Part shown: positions 25,050 to 33,008 of the stretch, piece after piece
Numbering within the stretch: the first letter of the stretch is position 1
Layout: the number at the start of each line of letters is the position of its first letter
DNA from: an uncultured Lachnospiraceae bacterium
Lineage (GTDB): Bacteria; Bacillota; Clostridia; Lachnospirales; Lachnospiraceae
DNA length: 64,000 nucleotides
Assembly: GCA_910579685.1 (NCBI GenBank)
Contig: CAJTVN010000017.1
Coordinates: 1 to 64,000 of the forward strand
Direction: 5' to 3'
Translations under genes and position numbers: made by a program
Notes under the pieces: model-generated
Database searches by the model: none
Told to the model about the DNA's origin: nothing
Seen by the model: only the letters and a program-made list of their open reading frames with translations

Positions 25050-25171
25050 TACAAAGAACCACCTCTTCTCTCTTCCTTCTTCCTTGATTGTTGGGTTATT
25101 TCTGAACGTCTGGAAAGTTATCAGAATTTAGAACAATAATGATTTGATAAGAATTCTTTTGACGTGAACTC

Positions 25172-25200
25172 AGCATAACAGACTTCTTCTCCCGTGTCAA
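25172..25200 (-). promoter_or_regulatory. sigma-A promoter of the type VII operon
   Basis: Minus strand TTGACA (25200-25195), exactly 17 bases, TATGCT (25177-25172). It is the only strong promoter between the essC start and the ZIP gene end. The rest of 25050-25330 is AT-rich, with nothing else recognisable. Confidence 0.8.
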
Positions 25201-25330
25201 CTGAATTTCGAATTGTTTATTCTTTATTTTGATTATTTATACTTCCTTTATAAACAAAATAAAAATTTAAAAATTTCCTTTGTGAGGGAAGGAGGGAAAC
25301 CGGCAAAAGGGTCTCCCTTTCCTTACTCTC

Positions 25331-26125
25331 TCAGCCCAGGGCCACATCCAGGATCATCATGATCAAAAATCCAAACATGACTCCCAGGGTTCCCAGATTG
25401 GAATGTTCGCCCTGACTGGCCTCCGGGATCAGCTCTTCCACCACCACGTAAATCATGGCGCCGGCCGCAAAGGCCAGAAACCATGGCATGAAGGGTTCGA
25501 TCAGGGATGCGATCAGGGTGATTCCCACCCCCGCCAGCAGCTCCACGATCCCCGACAGGCTTCCATACACAAAAGCCCTCAGACGGCTCATGCCCTCCTG
25601 CCGAAGCGGCAGGGAAATGGCCGCCCCCTCCGGAAAATTCTGTATGCCGATCCCCGCAGCCAGGGCAAACGCCGCCGCATACAGGGACGGATCCTGCGGA
25701 TGCTGGGCAGCCATGGCAAAGGCAAGCCCTACCGCCATTCCTTCCGGTATGTTGTGCAGCGTAACTGCCAGAATCAGCAGGGTGGTCCTGCGAAAGGACG
25801 AGGGCATTCCCTCCGCATCCTCCTCCCCGAGATGAAGATGGGGCATGAGCACATCCAGAAGCATCAAAAAGGCACCTCCAAGCAAGAAGCCGCCGGATGC
25901 CGGTATCCATCCGATTCCTCCCTGTTCCACGGTCTGGTCGATGGCCGGTATGAGAAGAGACCATACCGACGCCGCAATCATCACGCCCGCCGCAAATCCC
26001 AAAAAAGCTCTCTGAACATTTTTACCCATTTCCTTTTTAAAAAAGAATACTATGCCGGCTCCCAAAGACGTCATCAGAAAGGTGAAACCTGTTCCTGCAG
26101 CCGCCCACATAATTGCCTGATTCAT
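25331..26125 (-). CDS. ZIP family metal transporter
   Basis: A 264-residue membrane protein with eight predicted helices. The metal-binding signatures of ZIP transporters are present: HNIPEGMAVGLAFAMA in helix 4 and QNFPEGAAISLPLRQEGMS in helix 5, and the loop between helices 3 and 4 has the His-rich MPHLHLGEEDAEG. It imports zinc or related divalent metals. The start at 26125 is preferred (AGAGGCGG five bases before it); the open frame begins at 26161. A promoter at 26165-26194 and a palindrome just upstream fit metal-responsive control. Confidence 0.92.
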   Translation of the reverse strand: MNQAIMWAAAGTGFTFLMTSLGAGIVFFFKKEMGKNVQRAFLGFAAGVMIAASVWSLLIPAIDQTVEQGGIGWIPASGGFLLGGAFLMLLDVLMPHLHLGEEDAEGMPSSFRRTTLLILAVTLHNIPEGMAVGLAFAMAAQHPQDPSLYAAAFALAAGIGIQNFPEGAAISLPLRQEGMSRLRAFVYGSLSGIVELLAGVGITLIASLIEPFMPWFLAFAAGAMIYVVVEELIPEASQGEHSNLGTLGVMFGFLIMMILDVALG

Positions 26126-26164
26126 ATTCCGCCTCTTTCCGGTATTCCCTCTGGAATACACAGT

Positions 26165-26194
26165 CTTATATTATTAATATGATGCCAGGGTCAA
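26165..26194 (-). promoter_or_regulatory. promoter of the ZIP gene
   Basis: Minus strand TTGACC (26194-26189), 18 bases, TATAAG (26170-26165), 40 bases before the ZIP start codon. The large palindrome at 26198-26232 abuts the -35. Confidence 0.55.
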
Positions 26195-26197
26195 AAG

Positions 26198-26232
26198 GTT
26201 ATACATGATATGCCCGCATATCTATGCATAAC
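26198..26232. repeat. 35-bp imperfect palindrome upstream of the ZIP promoter
   Basis: GTTATACATGATATGC reads back as GCATATCTATGCATAAC on the other side of a two-base centre; the arms differ by one substitution and one extra base. It lies four bases upstream of the ZIP -35 and about 80 bases past the stop of the lipoprotein gene. No T run follows, so an operator is more likely than a terminator. Confidence 0.65.
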
Positions 26233-26309
26233 TTTGAGACTTCAATATCTTAATATACCCGAAATATGAATTTTGAGCCTGGTACACAGGAAACGGAAAA
26301 CTTTCCGGA

Positions 26310-27113
26310 TTAATATGTTTCAAAACCTCCGATCATCTCGCCTGCCATCTGCGCCGTATCATCCGTGTAAGTAATCGCTATGGCAAGGGCGCGGTTCCCC
26401 TTCACAAGGGCATAATAGTCCTGATACATCACCATTCCGTTCCCCTCTCCCATGACCTTCATGACGCCAAATGTTTCATCGCCGATCTGATACGTCTGCC
26501 CCTCTTCCAGCACCGTATAGGAAATCGTTGTGATGGATGTGACGGTTTTTTTCATGGCCTGCAGATAATCCTCCGAGGAAAAGCCGCTTGCGAGAAGCTT
26601 TTCCGTGGTGACCACCACATTGGCATCCCCGGTAAGGTTGGAGCTCATCATTTCATACACGTTCATCATCTGCGCATATTCCACCTGCTTTTCGCTGAAA
26701 TTCTGGGAAAGCATCTCCTCTCCCAGACCCATCATGCTGTTAAGTTCCTCTTCCCCCAGCATGGAAAGTCCCTGGGGAGGCGTAAAACGCAGATTCCAGA
26801 ATTCGCTCTCCCAGGCATCCTGAGTGACAGTTCCCCGTTCATATTCCCCGCTGCCCGTCTCCTGTCCGGCCTCCTGCTCCATCGCGGGCTCCTGTTCCGG
26901 AACCGGCTCCTGGGCCGTCTGTGCCCCGCCTGCCTCGTCCGCCACCTGGGATTCATCCGGTTCTTCCTCCGGTGAGGCCTTGGTTTTGCCACTCTTGACC
27001 TCATCGGAAACGGAGGAGGCTATGTTTTCCAGTATTCTAGCCCCTGGGGACCGCCCGCAGGCGGACAGCGCCATCACGGACGTCAACAGTACAATCAATA
27101 ACTTTTTCTTCAC
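26310..27113 (-). CDS. lipoprotein of unknown function
   Basis: About 267 residues. MKKKLLIVLLTSVMALSAC is a lipoprotein signal with the cysteine in LSAC. An acidic, low-complexity Glu/Pro/Gln linker follows (about residues 45-95). Then comes a folded domain with EFWNLRFTPPQGLSMLGEEE and a C-terminal DYYALVKGNRALAIAITYTD, which resembles the PsbP/DUF-type small surface domains without a firm match. GTG at 27113 is chosen as start because AAGGAG lies nine bases before it; an ATG at 27134 would overlap that site. A terminator lies upstream at 27191-27226, so the gene has its own transcript. Confidence 0.75.
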   Translation of the reverse strand: MKKKLLIVLLTSVMALSACGRSPGARILENIASSVSDEVKSGKTKASPEEEPDESQVADEAGGAQTAQEPVPEQEPAMEQEAGQETGSGEYERGTVTQDAWESEFWNLRFTPPQGLSMLGEEELNSMMGLGEEMLSQNFSEKQVEYAQMMNVYEMMSSNLTGDANVVVTTEKLLASGFSSEDYLQAMKKTVTSITTISYTVLEEGQTYQIGDETFGVMKVMGEGNGMVMYQDYYALVKGNRALAIAITYTDDTAQMAGEMIGGFETY

Positions 27114-27190
27114 TTTGCAAATCTCCTTTCCCATCCTGCACGCTTACGCATGAACACCATAATAAAGAATTATACCACCTTCCTCCCACG

Positions 27191-27226
27191 AAAAAAAGGC
27201 AGGATTTTTGACAAAACCCGCCTTTT
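27191..27226 (-). terminator. terminator of the hexuronate operon
   Basis: Minus strand GGCGGG pairs with CCTGCC (one wobble), extended by TTTTG with CAAAA, and is followed by seven T. It lies about 110 bases after kdgK. Confidence 0.8.
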
Positions 27227-27250
27227 CTCTCACCTGAATCATATTCTCAC

Positions 27251-27275
27251 GGAATGCGCAGCCAGTGCGCATTCC
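27251..27275. repeat. perfect 10-bp inverted repeat after kdgK
   Basis: GGAATGCGCA-GCCAG-TGCGCATTCC, with the outer sequences TTCTCAC and GTGAAAA extending the pairing after a bulge. No T run follows, and the true terminator lies 25 bases further. It may be an RNA stability element or a member of a dispersed palindrome family. Confidence 0.6.
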
Positions 27276-27336
27276 TGACCCGTGAAAACAGCCTTATTCA
27301 TACGCAAAGAGGCGCATAACTGTTTCAATCGCTCTC

Positions 27337-28368
27337 TTATCTCTGAACGCGCCCTGACGCATCGCCGCCCGCCAGGGTTTCCACCTCTTTCCTGGATACC
27401 AGGTTAAAATCCCCGGGTATCGTATGTTTGAGAGCGGAAGCCGCAACGCCGAATTCAAGAGCCGCCCTGAAATCCTTGCCGTCCACCATGCCGCAGATCA
27501 CGCCGCCGGCAAAGGAATCGCCGCCGCCCACTCGGTCAACGATAGGATGAATGCTGTATTCCTTAGAGTGGTAGAACTCCCTGGTATCCCTGGAATAAAT
27601 GCAGGCGGACCAGCCGTTGTCGGAGGCGGAATGGCTCACCCGCAGGGAAGACACACAGTACTCGAAGTTAAATTTTTCCACCATCTGCTCAAAGATGGAC
27701 TTATAGCCTGCCAGCTCAAGCTCGCCGCTTGTCACATCCGTCTCGCCGGGCTTAAATCCAAGCACCAGCTCCGCATCCTCCTCGTTTCCGATGCATACGT
27801 CCACATATTTCATCAGGTTTGTCATGACCTTCTGGGCCTTCTCGGAGGACCACAGCTTCTTGCGGAAATTCAGGTCAACGGAAACCTTCACGCCGTGCTT
27901 CTTGGCCGCAATCAGGGCCTTCTCGGTGAGCTCGGCCGCACTGTCCGATACCGCAGGGGTAATTCCGGTGAAATGGAACCAGTCGGCGCCCTCAAAAATT
28001 GCGTCAAAGTCAAAATCCGCTTCCGTGGCCGTGGCAATGGAAGAATGCGCCCTGTCATAAACCACCTTGGAAGGGCGCATGGCCGAGCCGGACTCAAGAT
28101 AGTAAATTCCAAGCCTTTCCCCGCACTTTGCGATATGGTTTGTTGCCACATTGTACTTACGAAGAGCCGCAACTGCGCACTCGCCGATCTCATTGTCCGG
28201 AACCGCCGTAACAAATTCCGCATCATGTCCGTAATTTGCCAGGGAAACCGCCACGTTTGCCTCGCCGCCGCCGTAGTTTACGTCAAATTCGTCCGCCTGA
28301 ATAAACTTTTCGTTATTGGGTGTGGATAACCGGAGCATGATCTCCCCCATTGTGATAATCTTTGCCAT
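27337..28368 (-). CDS. kdgK: 2-keto-3-deoxygluconate kinase (PfkB family)
   Basis: A 343-residue ribokinase-fold sugar kinase that makes KDPG from KDG in uronate breakdown. MGEIMLRLSTP opens the protein; DVNYGGGEANVAVSLANYG is PfkB signature 1; KVSVDLNFRKKLWS is typical of KDG kinases; PIVDRVGGGDSFAGGVICGM is signature 2 with the catalytic Asp. It is the last gene of the operon kduI-kduD-isomerase-aldolase-kdgK, 40 bases after the aldolase gene. Confidence 0.95.
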   Translation of the reverse strand: MAKIITMGEIMLRLSTPNNEKFIQADEFDVNYGGGEANVAVSLANYGHDAEFVTAVPDNEIGECAVAALRKYNVATNHIAKCGERLGIYYLESGSAMRPSKVVYDRAHSSIATATEADFDFDAIFEGADWFHFTGITPAVSDSAAELTEKALIAAKKHGVKVSVDLNFRKKLWSSEKAQKVMTNLMKYVDVCIGNEEDAELVLGFKPGETDVTSGELELAGYKSIFEQMVEKFNFEYCVSSLRVSHSASDNGWSACIYSRDTREFYHSKEYSIHPIVDRVGGGDSFAGGVICGMVDGKDFRAALEFGVAASALKHTIPGDFNLVSRKEVETLAGGDASGRVQR

Positions 28369-28408
28369 ATTTCAAATCCTTTCTCTCTCCTGTTTTATTT
28401 ACTACACT

Positions 28409-29374
28409 TTATTTCTGTACCAGATGCACGGCAAACCCGCCGATCTCCTCTTTCAGATAGATTGCCTTCAGCGCGCCCTTTGCATCCTTCTTTGCGGATT
28501 CCTCATTGAATTCGACGCCGAGAACCGTGGACATATAGTTAACGGCTCTCTTGATATAATTTGTCCGGATGGCAATGTGACCGTTCTTTCCAAGATAAGG
28601 GGTCTTCATCACTTCCACCGCTGTTCCAGCAAATACGGAGCTTCCTCCCACCTTGGCAGGCATCCCGAAAAGGAAAGCGAAACGGTTGGCCGCCTTTACG
28701 GCTTCCTCCTCGCTCTGCGCATTGACGCCCACATGCGCCAGCTCAAATCCAAGCATGGTCTGAACCGCCTCCCTTGTGAGCTGTTCGATCTTGTCCCATT
28801 CCCCCGCATTGATCAGATCCCCGGGAACCATCCAGGAACCGCCGCAGGCAATGATCTTGTTAAAATCCAGATAGGAGGTCAGATTCTTTGCGTTTACCCC
28901 GCCGGTTGGCATAAATTTCATGTTCACATAGGGCGCCGCCATGGCCTTGATCTTGGCCAGTCCGCCTGACTGCTCCGCCGGGAAAAACTTCACAACCTCA
29001 AGGCCGAGCTCGATGGCCTGCTCAATATCGCTGGGGCTTGATGTGCCGGGCGTGATGGGTATGTTTTTTTCGATACAGTATTTAACCGTGTTGGGATTGA
29101 GGCCGGGGCTCACGATAAACTTTGCGCCCGCTTCCACGGCGGCATCCACCTGGGCCGCATTCAGAACCGTTCCCGCACCCACGCACATGTCGGGAAAGTT
29201 CCTGGTCATGATCCCGATCGCCTCAGCAGCCGCATCCGTCCGGAAAGTAACCTCCGCACAGGGAAGGCCGCCGGCGCACAGCGCCCTGGCAAGGGGAAGG
29301 GCATCCTGCGCCCTGTCGATCTTTACCACGGGGACAATACCTATTTTGCCGATTTGCTCTAATACTGGATACAT
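28409..29374 (-). CDS. eda: KDPG/KHG aldolase with a C-terminal VOC-like domain
   Basis: The first 210 residues are a class I KDPG aldolase: PCAEVTFRTDAAAEAI with the catalytic Glu, GAKFIVSPGLNPNTVKYC, and the Schiff-base Lys in LEVVKFFPAEQSGGL. The enzyme cleaves KDPG to pyruvate and glyceraldehyde-3-phosphate. From about residue 215 a second domain of about 105 residues follows (LGFELAHVGVNAQSEEEAVK, ending GGFAVHLVQK). It resembles a single vicinal-oxygen-chelate (glyoxalase-like) module. Ordinary Eda is about 210 residues, so this is a fusion. The domain's role is unknown; substrate sensing or multimer contact is possible. Confidence 0.92.
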   Translation of the reverse strand: MYPVLEQIGKIGIVPVVKIDRAQDALPLARALCAGGLPCAEVTFRTDAAAEAIGIMTRNFPDMCVGAGTVLNAAQVDAAVEAGAKFIVSPGLNPNTVKYCIEKNIPITPGTSSPSDIEQAIELGLEVVKFFPAEQSGGLAKIKAMAAPYVNMKFMPTGGVNAKNLTSYLDFNKIIACGGSWMVPGDLINAGEWDKIEQLTREAVQTMLGFELAHVGVNAQSEEEAVKAANRFAFLFGMPAKVGGSSVFAGTAVEVMKTPYLGKNGHIAIRTNYIKRAVNYMSTVLGVEFNEESAKKDAKGALKAIYLKEEIGGFAVHLVQK

Positions 29375-29408
29375 AGTTTTCTCCTTTACACTCTGTTGGA
29401 TTTTGCCC

Positions 29409-30053
29409 TTAAGCTTCGCCGAGAATCTCTTTTACGCACTGTGCCAGCCTGTCGCACTTACAGTTTGCGAAGAAATACTCCTTAAACTTTTCTCCCGAAA
29501 GCGCTCCCTTTACCAGATCCCTGTCCAGGTTCCTAAGGATGGTTTCCAGATCCGTGTGGGTGACCTCCTTCACCTGGTCGAGAATTTTCTTGTTTCTCTG
29601 CTCCGGTTCCACTCTCTCTTTGGGGTATCCGCCGCCGCCCGGCGCACAGAACAGCTTTTCAAAGATGTACTGGAGGTTCAGCTCCCCGCCCCATCCGAAA
29701 TTTTCCGCAAAGGGAAGGGCGATGCAGTTTCCGTCGTTTACCTGGGAAAACAGGTAGGCGTCCAGAGGGGAGGTGATATGGCCGCACAGCACTCTTGGGA
29801 AGGAATTGCAGGCAAGCATGGCTCCCTCGCCGGTTCCGCAGCCCGTAATCACATAATCCGCCGCCCCGGAATTCAAAAGCACTGCGGCCAGAATTCCGTT
29901 CTGCACATAGGTGAGGGAATTGGGATCCTCCGCACCGTACATACCATAGTTAAAAACCTCGTGTCCCATAGGTTCCGCCACGCTCTTCAACGTGGCACAG
30001 ATCAGCTCGTTCTTAGCCGCCTGGCTGTTCTCATTGATTAACGCTATTTTCAT
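29409..30053 (-). CDS. RpiB/LacAB family isomerase, DhuI-like
   Basis: A 214-residue protein of the RpiB fold. MKIALINENSQAAKNELIC and DYVITGCGTGEGAMLACNSF (the anion-binding GCGTGxG loop) are clear; PRVLCGHITSPLDAYLFSQV follows. The sequence is longer than RpiB (about 150), with a C-terminal extension from about residue 140. In streptococci an RpiB-fold enzyme, DhuI, isomerises 4-deoxy-L-threo-5-hexosulose uronate. Placement between kduD and eda makes that role more likely than ribose-5-phosphate isomerase. This would duplicate the step of kduI in the same operon. Substrate is inferred. Confidence 0.85.
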   Translation of the reverse strand: MKIALINENSQAAKNELICATLKSVAEPMGHEVFNYGMYGAEDPNSLTYVQNGILAAVLLNSGAADYVITGCGTGEGAMLACNSFPRVLCGHITSPLDAYLFSQVNDGNCIALPFAENFGWGGELNLQYIFEKLFCAPGGGGYPKERVEPEQRNKKILDQVKEVTHTDLETILRNLDRDLVKGALSGEKFKEYFFANCKCDRLAQCVKEILGEA

Positions 30054-30131
30054 TTACGATCCCTTTCTGTTCTATAACACTTTGCGCCGCAAAGCCGTTT
30101 TCCGGCCCTGCGGCTGTGAAATCTTCCTGTT

Positions 30132-30938
30132 TTACTGAGGCTGCTTCCCGATATATGCCAGAATACCGCCGTCCACGTAAAGGACATGTCCGTTTACAAA
30201 GTCAGAGGCATCGGACGCCAGAAAGACTGCGGGTCCCTGCAGATCCTTCGTCTCTCCCCAGCGGGCCGCAGGGGTCTTGGCAATGATAAACTGGTCGAAG
30301 GGATGCCTGCTTCCGTCGGGCTGGATCTCGCGCAGAGGAGCCGTCTGGGGCGTCGCAATGTAGCCGGGTCCGATACCGTTACACTGAATATTGAACTCGC
30401 CGTACTCGGAGGCAATATTTCTGGTAAGCATCTTGAGGCCGCCCTTAGCCGCCGCATAAGCGGAAACCGTCTCGCGTCCCAGCTCGCTCATCATTGAGCA
30501 GATATTGATGATCTTTCCGTGCCCCTTCCTGATCATTCCCGGAATCACCGCCTTTGCCACGATAAAAGGCGCATTCAGGTCAACGTCGATTACCTGGCGG
30601 AACTGTTCGGCGGTCATCTCCAGCATGGGGATTCTCTTGATGATACCGGCATTGTTTACCAGGATGTCGATCACTCCGACCTCTTCCTCGATCTTTGCCA
30701 CCATGGCCTTTACCTGCTCCTCGTCCGTCACGTCGCACACATAGCCGTGCGCTTTGACGCCCTTCTCCTCGTAAGCGGCGATTCCCTTATCCACCAGCTC
30801 CTGCTTAATGTCGTTGAAGACAATGGTTGCACCCGCATCCGCATATGCGCTTGCAATCGCAAAGCCAATTCCGTAGGAAGCGCCCGTCACCAGCGCAACC
30901 TTGCCCTCCAGTGAAAACTTGTTAATAAAATCTCCCAT
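30132..30938 (-). CDS. kduD: 2-deoxy-D-gluconate 3-dehydrogenase / KduD-type SDR
   Basis: A 268-residue short-chain dehydrogenase that reduces 2,5-diketo-3-deoxygluconate to KDG with NAD(P)H. Nucleotide site VALVTGASYGIGFAIASAY, IDILVNNAGIIKRIPMLEM, catalytic Ser in IINICSMMSELGRETV and YxxxK in SAYAAAKGGLKMLTRNIA. GPGYIATPQTAPLREIQPDG and a closing GHVLYVDGGILAYIG are typical of KduD and gluconate 5-dehydrogenase (Gno). It is 68 bases downstream of kduI. Confidence 0.92.
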   Translation of the reverse strand: MGDFINKFSLEGKVALVTGASYGIGFAIASAYADAGATIVFNDIKQELVDKGIAAYEEKGVKAHGYVCDVTDEEQVKAMVAKIEEEVGVIDILVNNAGIIKRIPMLEMTAEQFRQVIDVDLNAPFIVAKAVIPGMIRKGHGKIINICSMMSELGRETVSAYAAAKGGLKMLTRNIASEYGEFNIQCNGIGPGYIATPQTAPLREIQPDGSRHPFDQFIIAKTPAARWGETKDLQGPAVFLASDASDFVNGHVLYVDGGILAYIGKQPQ

Positions 30939-31006
30939 GTCTTTCCTCTCCTTCTCCTTTTTATTTTATTGTTGGTTTCAGGCTCTTTGTCTGAAAGGAT
31001 GTCCGG

Positions 31007-31867
31007 TTACATTAAATCCTGATTTGCCACGTGATCCATGTCGTCAAAGTCCTGGTTTTCTCCCACCATGCCCCAGATAAAGGTGTAGGCTCTCGAGCCG
31101 CATCCCGAATGGATGGACCAGCTGGGCGAGATCACCGCCTCCTCGTTTCTCATGACAATGTGCCTGGTCTCCGACGGCTCTCCCATATAGTGCATCACGA
31201 AAGCATCCTGCGGCATCTCGAAATAGAGATAGACTTCCATCCGCCTGTCGTGGGTATGGCAGGGCATGGTGTTCCACACGCTGCCTGGCTCCAGCCTCGT
31301 CATTCCCATGACCAGCTGGCAGCTCTCCACCTGTCCGGGCAGAATGTATTTGCAGATCACCCTGTGGTTGGCGTCCTCAAGGCATCCGCATTCCACCTTG
31401 TTTTCCTCCTTCACAATCACCACGCCCTCGCCGGGTTCCCCCTCGGGCCGGATCAGAACCGTGGGATATTGTTTGTGAGCCGGTGCGCTGTTGATATAAA
31501 ACTTTGCAGGACATGCGGCGTCCGCACTGTCGAACACAATGTCCCTGCTCCCCATTCCGATGTACATACCTTCCTTGAAGCCTACCTCGTATTTCCTGCC
31601 GTCAATGGTAATGATACCGGCGCCGCCGATATTGATCACTCCCATTTCCCTTCTCTGCAAGAAATATTCCGCCCGCAGCTCGTCCCCCGCAGTCAGAGTA
31701 AGAGGTGAAACCGGCACTGCCGCTCCCGTGATAATCCTGTCAATGTGGCTGTACACCAGCTTGATCTCTCCCGGCACGAACAGGTTCTGAATCAGAAATT
31801 CTTCTCTGAGCCGCTCTGTTGTGTAATGCTTCACGTCTCTCGGTGAAGCCGCTGTTCTCAACTCCAT
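31007..31867 (-). CDS. kduI: 5-keto-4-deoxyuronate isomerase KduI
   Basis: A 286-residue double-cupin, zinc-dependent isomerase that converts 4-deoxy-L-threo-5-hexosulose uronate, from pectin or glycosaminoglycan oligomers, to 2,5-diketo-3-deoxygluconate. Opening MELRTAASPRDVKHYTTERL, FLIQNLFVPGEIKLVYSHID; the metal site is in NTMPCHTHDRRMEVYLYFEM (His, His, Glu); SGCGSRAYTFIWGMVGENQ closes the barrel. It is the first gene of the operon, 38 bases after its promoter. Confidence 0.96.
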   Translation of the reverse strand: MELRTAASPRDVKHYTTERLREEFLIQNLFVPGEIKLVYSHIDRIITGAAVPVSPLTLTAGDELRAEYFLQRREMGVINIGGAGIITIDGRKYEVGFKEGMYIGMGSRDIVFDSADAACPAKFYINSAPAHKQYPTVLIRPEGEPGEGVVIVKEENKVECGCLEDANHRVICKYILPGQVESCQLVMGMTRLEPGSVWNTMPCHTHDRRMEVYLYFEMPQDAFVMHYMGEPSETRHIVMRNEEAVISPSWSIHSGCGSRAYTFIWGMVGENQDFDDMDHVANQDLM

Positions 31868-31904
31868 ATTGTAACCCTTCCTTTCCTGCTGATATATCCA
31901 GTAT

Positions 31905-31933
31905 ACTATATAAAATTATCTATGTCATTTCAA
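31905..31933 (-). promoter_or_regulatory. promoter of the hexuronate operon
   Basis: Minus strand TTGAAA (31933-31928), 17 bases, TATAGT (31910-31905), 38 bases before the kduI start codon. The -35 is weak, as expected for an activator-dependent promoter next to an AraC gene. Confidence 0.6.
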
Positions 31934-31948
31934 AAAGGAATATAAACC

Positions 31949-31977
31949 TTGCAAATCTTGTACTCTTATCCTATAAT
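31949..31977 (+). promoter_or_regulatory. promoter of the AraC-type regulator gene
   Basis: TTGCAA (31949-31954), 17 bases, TATAAT (31972-31977). Back to back with the kduI promoter; the two -35 boxes are 15 bases apart, so one bound regulator could act on both. Confidence 0.7.
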
Positions 31978-31990
31978 AAAGGGGTATTTA

Positions 31991-32004
31991 TGTAACCGCT
32001 TACA
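31991..32004. promoter_or_regulatory. cre-like catabolite repression site
   Basis: TGTAACCGCTTACA fits the Firmicutes cre consensus TGWAANCGNTNWCA at every position and is a palindrome around CG. It lies about 14-27 bases downstream of the regulator's -10 box, a place where CcpA acts as a roadblock. It implies glucose repression of uronate use through the regulator. Confidence 0.7.
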
Positions 32005-32025
32005 CGCCGAAGGAGGGGAAGGTCC

Positions 32026-32880
32026 ATGGAAGAGCTGTATTCCTGCAAACAGGCCATCGAAACCTGCATTAAGAGCCAGACTTTTTCCATCGCTCACCTG
32101 TACAAGGATGAGAATGCCATGGAAATGCACATCCACGACTGCTATGAGATCTACTATTCCATCTCGGGCGGGAAACAATTCCTGATCGACAATAAATTTT
32201 ACGGGATCGAACCGGGAACTCTCTTTGTCATCAACCAGTACGAAAGCCATAAGCTCACCCAGGTGGATAAAATGGTGCACGAGAGGATCGTTCTCTCCAT
32301 CCATCCGGATTACACGAAGAAGCTCTCCACAGCCGAAACCAACCTGGACGCCTGCTTTTCGGGCCGTCCCAGGGATTTCTGCCACAAAATTTCCTTAAGC
32401 CGGGAACAGCAGTCCCGCTTTTTATACTATATTAATAAGATCACCGGGGCCGAGGGATACGGACATGACGTGATTGAAAAGGCCGCCTTTATGGAGATGA
32501 TGATCCTGATCAACAATACCCTGCAAACAAACGGATCGCACGCCTCCTGCGGCTGCGTATACAGCCAGCAGGTGGATGACATTCTTTCCTATATCAACCA
32601 GAACATCAATTTCCCCATCACCATCGAACAGCTGTCCGGCGAATTTTTTCTGAGCGAATCCTACATCTGCCGGATTTTTAAAGCGGCCACGGGAACCACC
32701 ATAAACAAATACATCTGCGCAAGACGCATCAGCATTGCCAAATCCCTTTTAAGCGAGGGCCGCAGCGTGACGGAGGCCTATGAGAAAAGCGGATTTACTG
32801 ACTACAGCAACTTCTTCAAGGCCTTTACCAAAGCCGTGGGAATTTCACCTAAAAAGTACGCCCAGTGCAGTGTTCTGTGA
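32026..32880 (+). CDS. AraC family regulator of the hexuronate operon
   Basis: A 284-residue regulator. The N-terminal cupin ligand domain shows MEMHIHDCYEIYYSISGGKQ and GTLFVINQYESHKLTQ. The C-terminal AraC domain has two helix-turn-helix units (ITIEQLSGEFFLSESYICRI and GRSVTEAYEKSGFTDYSNFF) and ends GISPKKYAQCSVL. It is divergent from kduI and very likely activates the kdu operon in response to a uronate intermediate. AGGAGGGG precedes the ATG. Confidence 0.92.
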   Translation: MEELYSCKQAIETCIKSQTFSIAHLYKDENAMEMHIHDCYEIYYSISGGKQFLIDNKFYGIEPGTLFVINQYESHKLTQVDKMVHERIVLSIHPDYTKKLSTAETNLDACFSGRPRDFCHKISLSREQQSRFLYYINKITGAEGYGHDVIEKAAFMEMMILINNTLQTNGSHASCGCVYSQQVDDILSYINQNINFPITIEQLSGEFFLSESYICRIFKAATGTTINKYICARRISIAKSLLSEGRSVTEAYEKSGFTDYSNFFKAFTKAVGISPKKYAQCSVL

Positions 32881-32974
32881 CTGCCCGGGCACCGAAATTT
32901 CAGCAAAAAGTGAGAGCGCACATATTTTCTATCTCTTGGCGGTTCAAAACAAGCGGCATGAAATCCAACACAAA

Positions 32975-33004
32975 GAAAAAGAAGCCTCATTTCTAAGGCT
33001 TCTT
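32975..33004 (-). terminator. terminator of the tRNA-Leu transcript
   Basis: Minus strand AAGAAGCCT pairs with AGGCTTCTT around a 9-base loop, followed by T-rich TTTCTTT. It lies right behind the tRNA gene. The remaining part of 32881-32974 holds nothing recognisable. Confidence 0.8.
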
Positions 33005-33008
33005 TCCA

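Noticed and set aside
27251..27275. Terminator of kdgK
   Set aside because: The stem is perfect but no T run follows; a proper terminator lies at 27191-27226.
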